Assembly: GCF_003003175.1 (NCBI RefSeq)
Contig: NZ_PVTY01000020.1
Span: forward strand, 1-32,645
Source: Nesterenkonia sandarakina
Lineage (GTDB): Bacteria > Actinomycetota > Actinomycetes > Actinomycetales > Micrococcaceae
Direction of reading: 5' to 3'
DNA: 32,645 bases
Part shown: one piece after another, positions 32,430 to 32,645 of the stretch
Numbering within the stretch: position 1 is the first letter of the stretch
How the letters are laid out: every line of letters starts with the position of its first letter
Made by a program: the position numbers and the translations under genes
Notes under the pieces: generated by a model
The model's input: the letters and a program-made list of their open reading frames with translations, nothing else
What the model was told of the DNA's origin: nothing
Database searches by the model: none

Positions 32430-32645
32430 CTACTGGTTCATGGTGGAGTGCTCCCGCATGTTGTGGCTGCCTGTATCGACCCAGACGGTGTTGTGCACGA
32501 TGCGGTCCATGATCGCGTCAGCATGAACCCCGGATCCGAGTCGCTGGTGCCAATCCTTCTTAGCGTACTGGGTGCAGAACACCGTCGAAGCGGTGTCGTA
32601 GCGGCGCTCTAAGAGCTCCAACAACATGCTGCGCATGGACTCATC
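32430..32645 (-). mobile_element. istB: IS21-family helper ATPase IstB, C-terminal part (cut by window edge)
   Basis: Read on the minus strand from the right edge, the visible 71 codons give MRSMLLELLERRYDTASTVF, then CTQYAKKDWHQRLG, and AIMDRIVHNTVWVDTGSHNM to the stop at 32430. The pattern L-L-E-L-L-E-R-R-Y, T-Q-x-x-x-x-x-W-H and A-I-x-D-R-I-V-H-N is the standard C-terminus of IstB, the AAA+ helper that guides the IS21 transposase to its target. Walker A and B lie outside the window. The termination side of the element, with its repeats, is inside. Confidence 0.9.

Noticed and set aside
1-32645. CRISPR array, tRNA or rRNA genes, prophage structural genes
   Set aside because: No regularly spaced repeats, no tRNA-like TTCGAATC arms with cloverleaf and no phage modules were seen.

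Overview
The window is high-GC actinobacterial DNA. Dense, often overlapping genes, frequent GTG starts, Tat or lipoprotein exports and the protein families present fit a Micrococcales member, perhaps near Nesterenkonia or Arthrobacter. That placement is inferred from family content and base composition, not from a marker gene. Both edges are cut by insertion sequences: the start of an IS481-type transposase on the left and the end of an IS21-type IstB helper on the right.

Layout. 1-3.4 kb: IS481 fragment, a GNAT acetyltransferase, then a minus-strand run of two alpha/beta hydrolases and a LysR gene joined by 4-nt overlaps. The LysR gene is broken by a deletion that fused it out of frame to the tail of an anion permease. 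3.5-10.5 kb: a copper/metal-stress region with a CopB-type P-ATPase behind a CsoR-like palindrome, a divergent Asp-box lipoprotein, a DUF305 lipoprotein, a DUF418-like membrane protein and a two-component system. 10.5-13.2 kb: an alpha/beta hydrolase lacking its N-terminal part, lying directly behind a GH9 glycosidase lipoprotein. 13.4-15.8 kb: a 67-residue protein of unknown function, an aldo/keto reductase and an SDR, with two related long hairpin repeats bracketing the SDR. 15.8-21.4 kb: a gene-tail remnant, an MMPL exporter divergent from a MarR regulator, a PadR regulator and an ABC1-family kinase. 21.4-25.4 kb: a YfcC-type transporter with one frameshift, SelO, and a RES-domain protein translationally coupled to a one-TM small protein. 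25.4-32.3 kb: SDR, MFS transporter, alpha/beta hydrolase, phosphatidylcholine synthase, methyltransferase, secreted NlpC/P60 hydrolase with a strong terminator, and a conserved unknown protein.

How it fits together. Most units are small and independent: regulator/exporter pairs, oxidoreductases and envelope enzymes. The clearest functional grouping is the copper region. The window is also scarred. A two-gene deletion fusion, a 5'-truncated hydrolase, a frameshifted transporter, a 3'-end remnant and two IS edges mark it as recombination-prone accessory DNA. The most unusual items are the paired hairpin repeats around the SDR gene and the RES/one-TM gene pair, which lacks the usual Xre-type antitoxin.
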